Of a stretch of DNA of 64,000 nt, positions 36,934 through 46,612 are shown in pieces (positions within the stretch are counted from its first letter, which is position 1; each line of letters starts with the position of its first letter). The stretch is from Clostridium sp. AM30-24. GTDB taxonomy: Bacteria; Bacillota; Clostridia; Lachnospirales; Lachnospiraceae. Position numbers and translations under genes: made by a program. Under the pieces are notes generated by a model. That model saw only the letters and a program-made list of their open reading frames with translations. It was not told where the DNA came from and searched no databases. The stretch lies in contig NZ_QUJB01000006.1 of the NCBI RefSeq assembly GCF_003480435.1, positions 1-64,000 of the forward strand, given 5' to 3'.

Positions 36934-36963
36934 ATTATACACGCTTATCATGATATCTGTCAA
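36934..36963 (-). promoter_or_regulatory. Promoter of the AGCS gene
   Basis: On the minus strand TTGACA (36958-36963) and TATAAT (36934-36939), both perfect, are 18 bases apart. Confidence 0.8.
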
Positions 36964-37077
36964 ATAGTCCTTATGAATAGCTCGGACATGAGAATGAATC
37001 CAGAGTTATATGGAACGACACCTGCTTGCAACGATCTGCTTCTTCTTGCGGGTGCGCATGATCTCTGTTTTCAGATT

Positions 37078-37866
37078 CTACGCATTCTCCTGCTGATCCG
37101 CTTTCTTCGGCGGCATCACGATAAGATCCTTTACGATCTCTCCCGCCAGCATCAGTCCCGCAACGGACGGAACGAACGCGATACTTCCCGGGATTGCGCG
37201 GCGTTCGGTACATTTATGCTTTGCGCCCGGCGGGCAGATGCAGTTTTTCCGGCAACTGATACTCATGTCTTCCTGCTGCTCTACCGGCGGTTCTGTAGAA
37301 TAAACGACCTTTAATTTTTTCACTCCGCGCTTCTTTAATTCCCGACGCATAACCTTCGCAAGGGGGCACATACTCGTCTTATAGATATCTGTCACATGAA
37401 ACTGGGTCGGATCCAGCTTATTTCCTGCTCCCATGCTGCTGATGACCGGGACCTTGCAGGAGATCGCCCTCATGATGATCTCGATCTTTGCCGTCACGGT
37501 ATCCACTGCATCCACCACATAGGAATATTCAGTAAAATCAAATTCATCGGCATTTTCCGGCAGGTAAAAGCACTTTCTGACCTCAACCTGAGCGTCTGGA
37601 TTAATGTCAAGGATACGGTCACGCATGACCTCCACTTTATACTGTCCGACGGTCTTTCTCGTCGCGATGATCTGACGGTTGATGTTCGTTAAGCAGACTT
37701 TATCATCATCCACCAGCACAAAAGAGCCAACTCCGCTTCTCGCCAGCGCCTCGGCCACATATCCGCCGACTCCGCCGATTCCGAAGATCGCCACCTTCGC
37801 CTTCGCGAGGCGGTCCATATTTTCCGCTCCCAAAAGGAGCTGTGTTCTCGAGAACTGATTTAGCAT
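37078..37866 (-). CDS. tcdA: tRNA threonylcarbamoyladenosine dehydratase TcdA (E1-like)
   Basis: A 262-residue ThiF/E1-like protein with nucleotide-binding GIGGVGGYVAEALARSGVG, the DDDKVCLTNINRQ strand and a CPLAKVMRRELKKRG segment typical of TcdA/CsdL, which converts t6A37 of tRNA to its cyclic form. A C-terminal Cys-rich loop (CRKNCICPPGAKHKC) may bind metal. The start at 37866 has GGAG six bases upstream; the frame extends to 38103 without good support. Confidence 0.88.
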   Translation of the reverse strand: MLNQFSRTQLLLGAENMDRLAKAKVAIFGIGGVGGYVAEALARSGVGSFVLVDDDKVCLTNINRQIIATRKTVGQYKVEVMRDRILDINPDAQVEVRKCFYLPENADEFDFTEYSYVVDAVDTVTAKIEIIMRAISCKVPVISSMGAGNKLDPTQFHVTDIYKTSMCPLAKVMRRELKKRGVKKLKVVYSTEPPVEQQEDMSISCRKNCICPPGAKHKCTERRAIPGSIAFVPSVAGLMLAGEIVKDLIVMPPKKADQQENA

Positions 37867-37933
37867 GTCTATCTCCATTCCTGTCTGTATTTCAATGGTC
37901 ACCCGGAAATCTTCTGCTTTCCGGATTCCTGTA

Positions 37934-37979
37934 TTCTTACAGCCAGTGCAGCAAATGCACCGGCATACTGAACAGTTAC
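37934..37979 (+). repeat. Right-end fragment of the 133-bp MITE-like element
   Basis: Aligns with the right third of the full elements at 53060 and 56430: it has TTCTTAC, CAG-GCAG-AAATGC and the terminal TACTGAACAGTTAC. The left part is absent, so it is a relic. It lies between dpaL and tcdA. Confidence 0.6.
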
Positions 37980-38078
37980 CAGTTCTCATTATACCCACTG
38001 GTTTGGTATGTGTAAAGACCCCAACATGATTACGCTCTGATTTCTGCTGACACAGGCGGTTTGCCCGTTCATTTTTCT

Positions 38079-39299
38079 TTACGGCAGCGGATACGCCCCA
38101 CATTCTACAATGTTCCGATAGGACACAGGATCCGTATCACCTTCCGTGTTGATAAGCAGGATCACGGAATCTGCTCCCAGCCCAAGAGCCTCTCTTGCCT
38201 TTTCAAGCTCCGGGCGTTCCAATACCATCAGAGCAGCTCCCATGGCTGAAGCTCCGGACTCACCGGACACGATCACCGGATCATCCCCCACCGGCTTTGC
38301 GTAGGTCCTCATGGCATGAGCCGCCGCATAGTCTTTACAGGTGACATAAGCCGTCGGAAGCTTCTTTAACGCCGGCCATATGGATTTACACGGTGTTCCG
38401 CAGTTTAAGCCCGCCATGATCGTCTCCGGTGCTCCGTCCACTGAGCGGAGTTCTCCGGCTTCCCCGGACTTAAAGATACAGTCTGCCACATCCGGCTCCA
38501 CGATCAGGAACTTCGGTGCCTTCTTCCCATAATGGTTCACAAGATATCCTGCAACAGCCCCTGCCATGGAACCGACACCCGCCTGTAAAAACACATGAGT
38601 TGGGATCTCTCCCAATGCCTCAATCTGCTCTGCCGCCTCCGATGCCATCGTGAGATACCCTTCCATGATCCAGCCTGGGATCTCTTCATATCCGTCCCAG
38701 GAAGTATCCTGGATCAGAAACCAGCCGTGTTCCTCACTCATCTTCTTCGCATATTTCACCGTATCATCGTAATTCCAGTCTGTGACCGTCACCTCCGCCG
38801 GACCTGCCTGCCGTACAGCCTCCTCACGAGCCTTTACGGTGCCTTTCGGCATGTAAACGTAAGCTTGTGCCCCAAAGAGTCCGGAGGCCCAGGAAACTCC
38901 CTTTCCGTGGTTTCCGTCCGTTGCAGTCACAAAGGTATACTTCGCAGTCTTCTCCCGGGTTTCCTTCTTCTGAAACTCTGAAAAATCTACCTTTTCCGGG
39001 TCAAGACCAAGTTCCCTGCACAGGATCCGGAACATCGCGTATGTTCCGCCAAGTCCCTTGAACGCCTTCATGCCAAAGCGCTCCGCTTCATTCTTCACAT
39101 AGATTCCTTTTACGCCAAGCTTTTCCCCAAGCCCCCGTAAATGCACAAGCGGCGTCCGGTTATACACCGGAATGCTCTCATGAAACCGTCTCGTCTCCTT
39201 CGCTTTCTCCTCTGAAAACTCCGAAAGATCCACATGATCCGCATCCACCACATTCATCAGAACCTTTGTTCCGTACCCCTCTTCCATTTTCTTTGCCAT
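38079..39299 (-). CDS. dpaL: Diaminopropionate ammonia-lyase
   Basis: A 406-residue fold-type II PLP enzyme converting 2,3-diaminopropionate to pyruvate and ammonia. The PLP lysine is in ERFGMKAFKGLGG; ATDGNHGKGVSWAS is the phosphate or substrate loop. The start MAKKMEEGY has an AAAGGGG site. In other bacteria the gene accompanies ygeW/ygeY and hydantoinase genes; none is here. A weak promoter (TATAAT, 39373-39378) is upstream. Confidence 0.9.
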   Translation of the reverse strand: MAKKMEEGYGTKVLMNVVDADHVDLSEFSEEKAKETRRFHESIPVYNRTPLVHLRGLGEKLGVKGIYVKNEAERFGMKAFKGLGGTYAMFRILCRELGLDPEKVDFSEFQKKETREKTAKYTFVTATDGNHGKGVSWASGLFGAQAYVYMPKGTVKAREEAVRQAGPAEVTVTDWNYDDTVKYAKKMSEEHGWFLIQDTSWDGYEEIPGWIMEGYLTMASEAAEQIEALGEIPTHVFLQAGVGSMAGAVAGYLVNHYGKKAPKFLIVEPDVADCIFKSGEAGELRSVDGAPETIMAGLNCGTPCKSIWPALKKLPTAYVTCKDYAAAHAMRTYAKPVGDDPVIVSGESGASAMGAALMVLERPELEKAREALGLGADSVILLINTEGDTDPVSYRNIVECGAYPLP

Positions 39300-39496
39300 A
39301 AAAATCCCCTTTCTGCATAATCCCCGAACCTTTGCCATTTCGTTGCATTTTCATACGATCACACACCTTCATATTATATGAACACCGCGAAAATTGCAAT
39401 ATCATGATTTCTAAAACGGTATTGGCAACGCAGATGAAGACTACTGCCTGCAAAACACCCGCAATTTATAAATGACAGGAGATCGTCTTTGAACTC

Positions 39497-39531
39497 AAAA
39501 AAGGGGCATTGGATTTCCTATCCAATGTCCC
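39497..39531 (-). terminator. Terminator of the pur operon
   Basis: The stem GGGACATTGGAT / ATCCAATGCCCC has a five-base loop and is followed on the minus strand by TTTTTTG. Confidence 0.88.
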
Positions 39532-39593
39532 TGTTTCCTGTATCATCGATTGTTTCATATTCGAATAGATATCAATAAATACGCTCGATGCAG

Positions 39594-40871
39594 CTACACT
39601 TCCTCGATCGCCTTACCGATATCATGTCTCATGTACTTATTCTCAAATGAGATCCATTCCGTCGCCTCATAGGCTTTCTTTCTGGCTTCCTTCAAGTCTT
39701 TTCCGGTCGCGGTCACACCGAGGACACGGCCGCCGTTGGTGACGATCTGGCCGTTTTCATTGAACTTTGTGCCGGAGTGGAAGACATAGTAATCGTCTTT
39801 TCCCTTGAATTTCTCAAGACCCTCGATCGGGAATCCCTTTTTGTACTCTACCGGGTAGCCGTCGGACGCTAAGATCACGCATACGGTCGCGCGGTCATTG
39901 TCGAACTTTAAGTCGACCTGATCGAGCGTTCCGTCGATACATGCCTCGAAGACGTCCACAATATCGTTTTCCAGTCTCGGAAGAACGACCTGAGCCTCCG
40001 GGTCACCGAATCTCGCGTTGTACTCGAGAACCTTCGGTCCGTCCGGTGTCAGCATAAGTCCGAAGAAGATAACGCCCTTAAACGGTCTTCCCTCTGCCTT
40101 CATGGCATCAACGGTAGCCTGATAGATATATTTCTTACAGAACTCGTCGACTTCTTTTGTGTAGAACGGGCTTGGGGAGAAGTTTCCCATACCGCCGGTA
40201 TTTAAGCCCTGATCGCCGTCCTTTGCACGCTTGTGGTCCTGGGCAGAGCTCATGATCTTTACGATATTTCCATCCACGAAGGACAGTACGGATACCTCAC
40301 GTCCTGTCATAAACTCCTCGATAACGATCTCATCGCCCGCGGAGCCGAACTTCTTATCCATCATGAGCGTCTTAACGCCCTCTTTTGCCTCTTCTAATGT
40401 CTGGCAGATCAGAACGCCTTTTCCAAGTGCAAGACCGTCCGCCTTCAATACGATCGGCATTTTTGCAGTTTCAAGGTATTCCAGAGCCTTTTCCGGATCT
40501 GTGAATGTCTCATAAGCCGCTGTCGGGATGTTATATTTTTTCATGAGGTCTTTGGAGAATGCCTTGGAACCCTCAAGGATCGCCGCATTCTTTCTCGGTC
40601 CGAATACACGGAGTCCCTCTTTCTCAAAGACATCAACGATTCCGCCCACAAGCGGATCATCCATACCGATCACGGTAAGATCGATCTCTTTTTCCTTCGC
40701 GAAAGCAACTAATTTATCAAATTCCATGGCACCGATCGGCACACATTCTGCTACCTCTGAAATTCCGGCATTGCCCGGCGCACAGTAGATCTTATCAACT
40801 TTTTTACTCTGGGCTACTTTCCATGCGATCGCATGTTCTCTTCCGCCGCTGCCAACGATTAAAACCTTCAT
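39594..40871 (-). CDS. purD: Phosphoribosylamine-glycine ligase
   Basis: A 425-residue ATP-grasp enzyme for the second step of purine synthesis. The N-terminus MKVLIVGSGGREHAIAWK is diagnostic. The start has an AGGAGG site; the frame runs to 41003, overlapping purN, but without support. Last gene of purE-purM-purN-purD. Confidence 0.95.
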   Translation of the reverse strand: MKVLIVGSGGREHAIAWKVAQSKKVDKIYCAPGNAGISEVAECVPIGAMEFDKLVAFAKEKEIDLTVIGMDDPLVGGIVDVFEKEGLRVFGPRKNAAILEGSKAFSKDLMKKYNIPTAAYETFTDPEKALEYLETAKMPIVLKADGLALGKGVLICQTLEEAKEGVKTLMMDKKFGSAGDEIVIEEFMTGREVSVLSFVDGNIVKIMSSAQDHKRAKDGDQGLNTGGMGNFSPSPFYTKEVDEFCKKYIYQATVDAMKAEGRPFKGVIFFGLMLTPDGPKVLEYNARFGDPEAQVVLPRLENDIVDVFEACIDGTLDQVDLKFDNDRATVCVILASDGYPVEYKKGFPIEGLEKFKGKDDYYVFHSGTKFNENGQIVTNGGRVLGVTATGKDLKEARKKAYEATEWISFENKYMRHDIGKAIEEV

Positions 40872-40951
40872 CCGTTTTTCCTCCTGCTCATCAGTGAAGC
40901 CGTTCCTGTACACGCCCCGCGCAGCCAGGAACGGCTGTCTTTTATCCTGTA

Positions 40952-41545
40952 TCAGATCTCTCCGTTTGCGATCATGTCGATAGCCTTCGGCAGGATCTTC
41001 CACTCTGCCTGTTCCATGACGCGGCGCTGAAGGACCTCCGGCGTATCGCCTTTTTCCACTTCAACAGCCTTCTGTAAGATGATCGGACCGGAATCCATTC
41101 CCTCGTCCACAAAGTGTACCGTCGCTCCGGTGATCTTTACACCTCTCTGAAGGGCTGCCTCATGAACCTTCAGCCCATAGAACCCAACGCCGCAGAAGGA
41201 CGGAATTAAGGACGGATGGATATTGATGATCTTATTTCTGTATTTTTCGATCATGATCTCCGGGATCTTCACAAGATATCCGGCCAGCACAATGAGATCC
41301 AGATCGTAGGAATCGATCTTTGCGACCAGTGCCTCATTAAATTCATTTCTGGATGCAAAGTCCTTCGGTGACAGGCACTCAGCCGGAATCCCATGCTTTT
41401 TCGCACGCTCCAAAGCAAACGCGCCTGCGTTATTGCTGATCACGACCTCCACCTTCGCGTTGCGGATCGATCCCGCGTCGATGGCATCTAAGATCGCCTG
41501 AAGATTTGTTCCACCGCCGGAAACAAGAACGCCGACTCTTAACAT
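40952..41545 (-). CDS. purN: Phosphoribosylglycinamide formyltransferase
   Basis: A 197-residue folate-dependent GAR transformylase. Visible are GGGTNLQAI, the catalytic INIHPSLIPSF (Asn/His) and HFVDEGMDSGPI (Asp). It overlaps the purM end by seven bases. Confidence 0.95.
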   Translation of the reverse strand: MLRVGVLVSGGGTNLQAILDAIDAGSIRNAKVEVVISNNAGAFALERAKKHGIPAECLSPKDFASRNEFNEALVAKIDSYDLDLIVLAGYLVKIPEIMIEKYRNKIINIHPSLIPSFCGVGFYGLKVHEAALQRGVKITGATVHFVDEGMDSGPIILQKAVEVEKGDTPEVLQRRVMEQAEWKILPKAIDMIANGEI

Positions 41546-42570
41546 AAGGTCACTCCCTTTTCTCCTGCCTCGATGGAGCCGATAATATACGGGGTATCTC
41601 CTGCTGCCTTCATGGCTGCCATGGTTGTGCGGACATCTTCCTCTGCGACTGCAACGACCATGCCAATTCCCATGTTAAAGGTGTTGTACATCATCTTCTC
41701 ATCGATCTCGCCCTTTTTCTGCATCAGCGGGAAGATCGGCGGAATCTGGTAGCTGTCCTTGTGGATCACAGCGCGAACGCCATCTTTTAACATACGCGGA
41801 ACGTTCTCATAGAAGCCGCCGCCTGTGATATGGCTGCATGCCTTTACGGTAACGCCTGCTTTTTTCACGTTCTTTAAAGCTTTCACATAGATTCTTGTCG
41901 GAGCAAGAAGTGTCTCACCGAGAGTCTTTCCAAGCTCGTCATAGTATGTATTTAAGCCCTCTGCGGTCATCTCTTTCTCAAACACCTTGCGGACAAGAGA
42001 GAAACCGTTGGAGTGAACGCCTGTGGAAGCCATTCCGATCAGCACATCACCCGGCTGAAGATCCTCGCCTGTGATCATCTCTTTTTTATCGCAAACACCA
42101 ACGGAGAAACCAGCAAGGTCATACTCATCCTCTGCCATAAGACCCGGATGCTCCGCGGTCTCGCCGCCGATCAGGGCAGCTTCAGACTGGAGACAGCCCT
42201 CCGCAACACCTTTTACGATATCCGCGATCTTCTCCGGAATATTCTTTCCACATGCAATATAGTCTAAGAAGAATAACGGCTCACCGCCTGCACATGCGAT
42301 ATCGTTGACGCACATTGCGACTGCGTCGATACCGATCGTGTCATGCTTATCCATGATCATCGCAAGCTTTACCTTTGTTCCGCATCCATCGGTACCGGAG
42401 AGAAGGACCGGTTCCTCCATATCTTTGATCTTTGCGAGGGAGAATGCACCGGAAAATCCGCCAAGACCTCCTAAAACTTCCTCACGCATCGTCTTCTTTA
42501 CATGCTCTTTCATCAGTTCTACAGACTTGTAACCAGCCTCGATATCAACTCCGGCTTTCTTGTAATCCAT
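41539..42570 (-). CDS. purM: Phosphoribosylformylglycinamidine cyclo-ligase
   Basis: A 343-residue AIR synthetase. GTDGCGTKVKLA near residue 58 and GVHSNGFSLVRKV near residue 190 are family motifs. Third from the operon end, 38 bases after purE. Confidence 0.95.
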   Translation of the reverse strand: MDYKKAGVDIEAGYKSVELMKEHVKKTMREEVLGGLGGFSGAFSLAKIKDMEEPVLLSGTDGCGTKVKLAMIMDKHDTIGIDAVAMCVNDIACAGGEPLFFLDYIACGKNIPEKIADIVKGVAEGCLQSEAALIGGETAEHPGLMAEDEYDLAGFSVGVCDKKEMITGEDLQPGDVLIGMASTGVHSNGFSLVRKVFEKEMTAEGLNTYYDELGKTLGETLLAPTRIYVKALKNVKKAGVTVKACSHITGGGFYENVPRMLKDGVRAVIHKDSYQIPPIFPLMQKKGEIDEKMMYNTFNMGIGMVVAVAEEDVRTTMAAMKAAGDTPYIIGSIEAGEKGVTLC

Positions 42571-42608
42571 ATGTATTTCCTCCTGGAGAATCTTAAGTTT
42601 AGTTTATA

Positions 42609-43127
42609 TCACTTTTTCATGGACGCAAGATACTCTTTATATCCGATCCTGTCAAGCTTTTCTGCCTTGCCTTCCACTTCTGTTTTCATCTTCTCGGAAT
42701 ACGCTTTTAATTTTCCAAGCAGCTCCGCATCCGATGCCGCAAGAATCTTTGCCGCAAGGATACCGGCATTCTTTCCGCCGTTGATCGCTACTGTCGCTAC
42801 CGGGATACCGGACGGCATCTGAACGATCGAGTAGAGGGAATCTACACCGCCCAGATCAGAAGTCTTCATCGGGATTCCGATGACCGGAAGCGGGAAGATC
42901 GCTGCGCACATTCCCGGAAGGTGTGCTGCCTTTCCTGCGCCGGCGATAATAACCTTCATGCCTCTGCTCTCGGCGCTCTTTGCGTACTCAAAAAATGTAT
43001 CAGGCTCTCTGTGAGCGGAAATGATCGTCATTTCAAAATCAATACCAAACTGTTCCAGTACTTCGGCAGCCTGCGCCATAACCGGCATATCAGAGTCGCT
43101 GCCCATTACAATTCCAACTTTTGCCAT
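42609..43127 (-). CDS. purE: N5-carboxyaminoimidazole ribonucleotide mutase
   Basis: A 172-residue class I PurE: GSDSDMPVM and SAHREPD are the active-site loops. First gene of the operon. purC, purF, purL and purH are not in this window. I see no purine riboswitch upstream. Confidence 0.95.
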   Translation of the reverse strand: MAKVGIVMGSDSDMPVMAQAAEVLEQFGIDFEMTIISAHREPDTFFEYAKSAESRGMKVIIAGAGKAAHLPGMCAAIFPLPVIGIPMKTSDLGGVDSLYSIVQMPSGIPVATVAINGGKNAGILAAKILAASDAELLGKLKAYSEKMKTEVEGKAEKLDRIGYKEYLASMKK

Positions 43128-43210
43128 TGCTTTTCTCCTTATGAGTGTAACGATTATTAATAAGTTTTTCTAATAAATAGCTTTTTAGTAACAATGTTTC
43201 CTTATCAAGC

Positions 43211-43239
43211 ATAATACAAGGTTTTTTCATGCACGTCAA
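43211..43239 (-). promoter_or_regulatory. Promoter of the purEMND operon
   Basis: On the minus strand TTGACG (43234-43239) and TATTAT (43211-43216) are 17 bases apart. The 80-base leader is AT-rich. Confidence 0.75.
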
Positions 43240-43292
43240 GTAGGAATCCATAGATTCTGCCAACTTCATGCAGTGACGTGACACCCCGGCGC

Positions 43293-43375
43293 AAAAACAC
43301 CCTGAAACAGATCACTTCAGGATTCCTTTCAGGGTGCTTCACAGGCAATGGGGGCAAACTGCCATTTGCCCCCAT
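43293..43375 (-). terminator. Double hairpin terminator after the M29 aminopeptidase
   Basis: The first stem, ATGGGGGCAAA / TTTGCCCCCAT (43348-43375), lies just after the stop. The second, CACCCTGAAA/TTTCAGGGTG (43298-43336), is followed by TTTTTG on the minus strand. Confidence 0.82.
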
Positions 43376-43382
43376 CTGCTAT

Positions 43383-45452
43383 TTATTTAAGTTTTAACGG
43401 CTTATTTAATTCATCCAGCCCCGCCAGCACAAATTTTCCGTCAAGGATGAGATCCGTCTTCGTTCCGTCCATATGGACTGCAGAAATTCTCTCCAGTTCC
43501 TGATACGGGATCGTGATATCCGTGTGGACACCGAAATATGCCCTGGAGACATCCTCCTTCCTTAATATGGAAATCTCGTTGTCCCTGGCGATCATCTCCT
43601 TACCGTCCGGATTATACATCGGACTGTCCTCAGACCAGCTGTAACAGGTGTCACCCACTGCAAAATGCGGTCCCATCTTTTCGACGATAAGGATCGGAAG
43701 GCGGTCAAGGATCCCGAATTTCTCCGCCATCGCATAAGCCGTCGTGTTCGTTCCGATCGCGAACTCACCAAGCGGCAGGTTCTCATGTCCATTCATGATC
43801 CCCTGCACGATCAGGCGGTGTCCTGCCTCTTTATCGATCTCTCCATTTTCCGCAAAGTTGTCGCAGACTGCCGAAACCACACGTCCATCTTTGAACTCCA
43901 TCATAAGATTCCGGTACTGGATATCTCCGATATAAACCGTTCCCACATTTAAGATTCCGTTCGTCCCCGCAAGCTTCGGGGAAGTGAATACCTCACCGAG
44001 AGGAATATTCACATCGGCCACGCAGTTCTCAAACTTCGTCTGCTTTTCCGGATCAGAAAGGGCCGCCAGACGTACCTGCATGTTCGTCCGGTTCTCACCT
44101 TTTCCGATCACTTCCACATACTCTGCCGTATCGAGTACATCGATGATCTTCTGCTGCATGTCACGGTAAAGCTCGTAGTCCAGAGTATTGATCCGGATCG
44201 TCTCTTTAAATATTTCCGGGAAGTGTTCCCCGATCGCCGGAACCGGGAACGCGATGATCGTAAAGCTCGTCTCATCCCTCGGAATATATTCGTTCACCAC
44301 CGGCATGGAAAGATTCCGGTATTCCAGATAAAGGTTCTGCTGTTTCTCCGTAAACGCCCATGCCTCTGATTTGTTCACCGGTTCAAAGCCCGGCTCACCG
44401 AAGGTTTCGATGACCGCCGGTCCTGCGTAGGCTGCCGCTTCCTCCTTATACTGCTCATAGGCAGTCTTTAAAACACCGATCTTCCGGTCGCGGAACGCCT
44501 TGTCCATATAGACCGCGCTGTCATAACGATGGTCATAATCATACTGTCTGTTCGGGGAAGAGGATGCGTATCCGCTGTGCCCTGCCGGATTCCGGTTGAT
44601 GCTGCCAACCGCACTTCTGCAGAAGATCACGGAAAGTCCCGCCGCTTCGAAATTTTTTACTGCCTGGCGTACCATGCGTTCAAAACCGATCGGATAACGC
44701 ACTGACACCGTCTTCTTCTTTGAAAGATCCCGGCCCATGACCTCAAATCCACGGATATATCCGTCAGTATAGGTATCTGCCATCTTCCTGATCTCTTCCT
44801 CCGGCAGGCTGTTTAAAAACGCCGCTGTCTTCTCCTCTTCCGGGGAAATATATGCACCGAAACGATAGAGATACGAGAGATCGGAAAGGTCACTCTCCAT
44901 AATGATCTTCTTCGCGAAATCAAGCGTTGGATCCACGCCTTCCCGCACACGGTAGGTCAACGTCACATCACAGTAGTCGCTGGCGCTCCAGTAAAGAATG
45001 TCCCTGATCTCCTTTGCCGCCGGAAGTATCTCTCCCTCAAACAAGTTGTAGATCTCGATCAACGCCTCGTTTCCGATCACAAGGTCCAGAACACGTCCCT
45101 CAAAAGCATAGACGATATCTCCGCGGATCTCCGCATAGAGATAAGAAAGAAGCTTTCCATACTCCTCGCCAAATATCTTTACCGCATAGGACGGGTTTGC
45201 GTAGCTGGTCTCATAGTTTTCCGGGAGAATATCCGCATAAAGCTTATGATTTAATGTTCTTCCACTCTCCAGTGTCATCTTATCCAGACTTCCGTTCTCT
45301 CTTGCCTTTAAGACATCGCCGCACTGGATGATCAGTTCTGCTATATTTCTAAAATAATCCCGGTAAATTTCCGGCACCGTCTCTTCCGTCAGAAAATCCC
45401 GGATTCGCGCCATGGAAAGGTCATAGCGCTCTCTGATCAGATCTTGTTCCAT
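43383..45452 (-). CDS. Long M29-like aminopeptidase
   Basis: A 689-residue protein. The C-terminal half matches AmpS/M29 metallopeptidases: EVIGKGENRTNMQVRLAAL, LGEVFTSP, NLPLGEFAIGTNT and EKMGPHFAVGDTCYSW. The N-terminal roughly 280 residues have no motif I know, making it longer than the usual 410-residue enzyme. Probably a cytoplasmic peptide-degrading enzyme. Confidence 0.8.
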   Translation of the reverse strand: MEQDLIRERYDLSMARIRDFLTEETVPEIYRDYFRNIAELIIQCGDVLKARENGSLDKMTLESGRTLNHKLYADILPENYETSYANPSYAVKIFGEEYGKLLSYLYAEIRGDIVYAFEGRVLDLVIGNEALIEIYNLFEGEILPAAKEIRDILYWSASDYCDVTLTYRVREGVDPTLDFAKKIIMESDLSDLSYLYRFGAYISPEEEKTAAFLNSLPEEEIRKMADTYTDGYIRGFEVMGRDLSKKKTVSVRYPIGFERMVRQAVKNFEAAGLSVIFCRSAVGSINRNPAGHSGYASSSPNRQYDYDHRYDSAVYMDKAFRDRKIGVLKTAYEQYKEEAAAYAGPAVIETFGEPGFEPVNKSEAWAFTEKQQNLYLEYRNLSMPVVNEYIPRDETSFTIIAFPVPAIGEHFPEIFKETIRINTLDYELYRDMQQKIIDVLDTAEYVEVIGKGENRTNMQVRLAALSDPEKQTKFENCVADVNIPLGEVFTSPKLAGTNGILNVGTVYIGDIQYRNLMMEFKDGRVVSAVCDNFAENGEIDKEAGHRLIVQGIMNGHENLPLGEFAIGTNTTAYAMAEKFGILDRLPILIVEKMGPHFAVGDTCYSWSEDSPMYNPDGKEMIARDNEISILRKEDVSRAYFGVHTDITIPYQELERISAVHMDGTKTDLILDGKFVLAGLDELNKPLKLK

Positions 45453-45470
45453 GTGTCTGCCTCCATTTCA

Positions 45471-45788
45471 TTATAACGAAAATACGATCATCAGTACCCA
45501 CACGAACAGCAGGATCCCCGCCGCCGCCAGACTGATCTTCGCCAGAAGATAATTTTTCTCTTTCTCCATCATCGCGAAAGCACTATAAACGACCGCTGAC
45601 ACCGCGATGATAATACTGCAAAAACCCAGAGCCGCTGCCGCAAGAGGCGCATTTCCCTGGGTATGATAAGAAAGGCCAATGGCGGCGGCATAAAAAAGAA
45701 GCGCCGCTGCCGCAAGGCCTGCCGCCACAAAACTGTTCTTTGCAAACGGCTTTTTAATATACGATACTTTATTTCCGATTCGTTCCAC
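45471..45788 (-). CDS. Small membrane protein (DUF6142-like)
   Basis: A 105-residue protein with three predicted membrane segments. I take the GTG at 45788 (ribosome site GGGAGAG five bases upstream) as start, giving a 20-base overlap with the VanZ gene; the ATG at 45839 would overlap it by 71 bases. The family name is uncertain; function unknown. Confidence 0.6.
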   Translation of the reverse strand: MERIGNKVSYIKKPFAKNSFVAAGLAAAALLFYAAAIGLSYHTQGNAPLAAAALGFCSIIIAVSAVVYSAFAMMEKEKNYLLAKISLAAAGILLFVWVLMIVFSL

Positions 45789-46236
45789 TGTATCTCTCCC
45801 AAACGCCTCTCGCGAGGGTGAAAATGATATACCCGACAAAACCGCCGATGGTATTCATGAGCAGATCATCCACGTCAAAACTTCCGACTTTTTCCACAAG
45901 CTGCATGGTCTCAACGAAAAGACTCATGGAAAAGCTCAGGATCATCGTCACATACCAGTGTCTCGTCCGCTCCCAGATGACCGGCAGAAAAAATCCAAAC
46001 GGCATAAACGCCAGCACGTTTCCAAAAATATTTAAGAACACCGCGCGCCAGCCAAGAATGTCCCTGTATAAAATAAAACGCCGAATCTCTTTAAAAAGGG
46101 TCAGGTTATAGGAATATTCAGCCCTTGCGTCGGGGCTGCGCCCCATTTCTTCGGCAAAAAACAGGAAATATGTCAGCAGAACCAGATACAGGACGAAAAG
46201 AACCGCCCCCAGAATCCGATGTCTGTGTTTTTTCAT
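45769..46236 (-). CDS. VanZ-family protein
   Basis: A 155-residue membrane protein with four to five segments and the VanZ pattern NIFGNVLAFMPFGFFLP and SFDVDDLLMNTIGG. VanZ proteins affect teicoplanin or lipoglycopeptide susceptibility in some hosts; here there is no van cluster, so no resistance role is implied. Coupled to the following small gene by overlap. Confidence 0.82.
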   Translation of the reverse strand: MKKHRHRILGAVLFVLYLVLLTYFLFFAEEMGRSPDARAEYSYNLTLFKEIRRFILYRDILGWRAVFLNIFGNVLAFMPFGFFLPVIWERTRHWYVTMILSFSMSLFVETMQLVEKVGSFDVDDLLMNTIGGFVGYIIFTLARGVWERYSGTNRK

Positions 46237-46413
46237 TATTAAATGTCTCCATATAAGATAAAATCATCTACCGATTTTATCTTTACCATTCACTTTTTGA
46301 TCCTCTCCCCGCCACCTGTTTCTGAAACAGGTGCTTTGAGAAAAAAGCAGGAAAGGAGATGCCGCCTATATAGCCGCATCTCCCGCTGCATCATCTTTTA
46401 TGAAATCCTGTTG

Positions 46414-46441
46414 CAGCTGTTTCGTCCCCTCACAGCTGCCC
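46414..46441. repeat. Hairpin related to the left end of the 133-bp element
   Basis: GCAGCTGT and ACAGCTGC flank the 11-base loop TTCGTCCCCTC. The full elements have GTAACTGT and ACAGTTAC around TCAGTACCCTC: same stem length, same loop length, compensated stem changes. The surrounding gap 46240-46440 also has hairpins GATAAAATC/GATTTTATC, CACCTGTTT/AAACAGGTG and GGAGATGC/GCATCTCC. Confidence 0.4.
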
Positions 46442-46448
46442 ATCTTCA

Positions 46449-46598
46449 TTAAAATGTAATCTCAGATTTTCTCTTAAGAAGCAGTGCCCCGTTCACGATC
46501 GCGATGATCCCGGCAGCAAGTCCGACAGAGGCAACGATAACTCCAACCGCGATGCTCGCTGCGCCTGTGTTTCTCATGGTCTTATAAATTTTTTCCAT
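46449..46598 (-). CDS. 49-residue single-span membrane protein
   Basis: A small gene with AAGGAGCGG four bases before the ATG. The product starts MEKIYKTMRNTGAAS, has one strongly hydrophobic Gly/Val/Ala-rich segment (residues about 13-40) and a basic tail LLKRKSEITF. It follows pyrE by 14 bases and is probably its co-transcribed neighbour. Function unknown. Confidence 0.65.
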   Translation of the reverse strand: MEKIYKTMRNTGAASIAVGVIVASVGLAAGIIAIVNGALLLKRKSEITF

Positions 46599-46612
46599 AA
46601 AACCGCTCCTTT

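Noticed and set aside
43128-43240. Purine riboswitch before purE
   Set aside because: The leader is AT-rich and lacks the three-way-junction consensus.
45769-46236. Glycopeptide resistance locus
   Set aside because: Only a VanZ-type protein is present; there is no vanHAX or two-component system.
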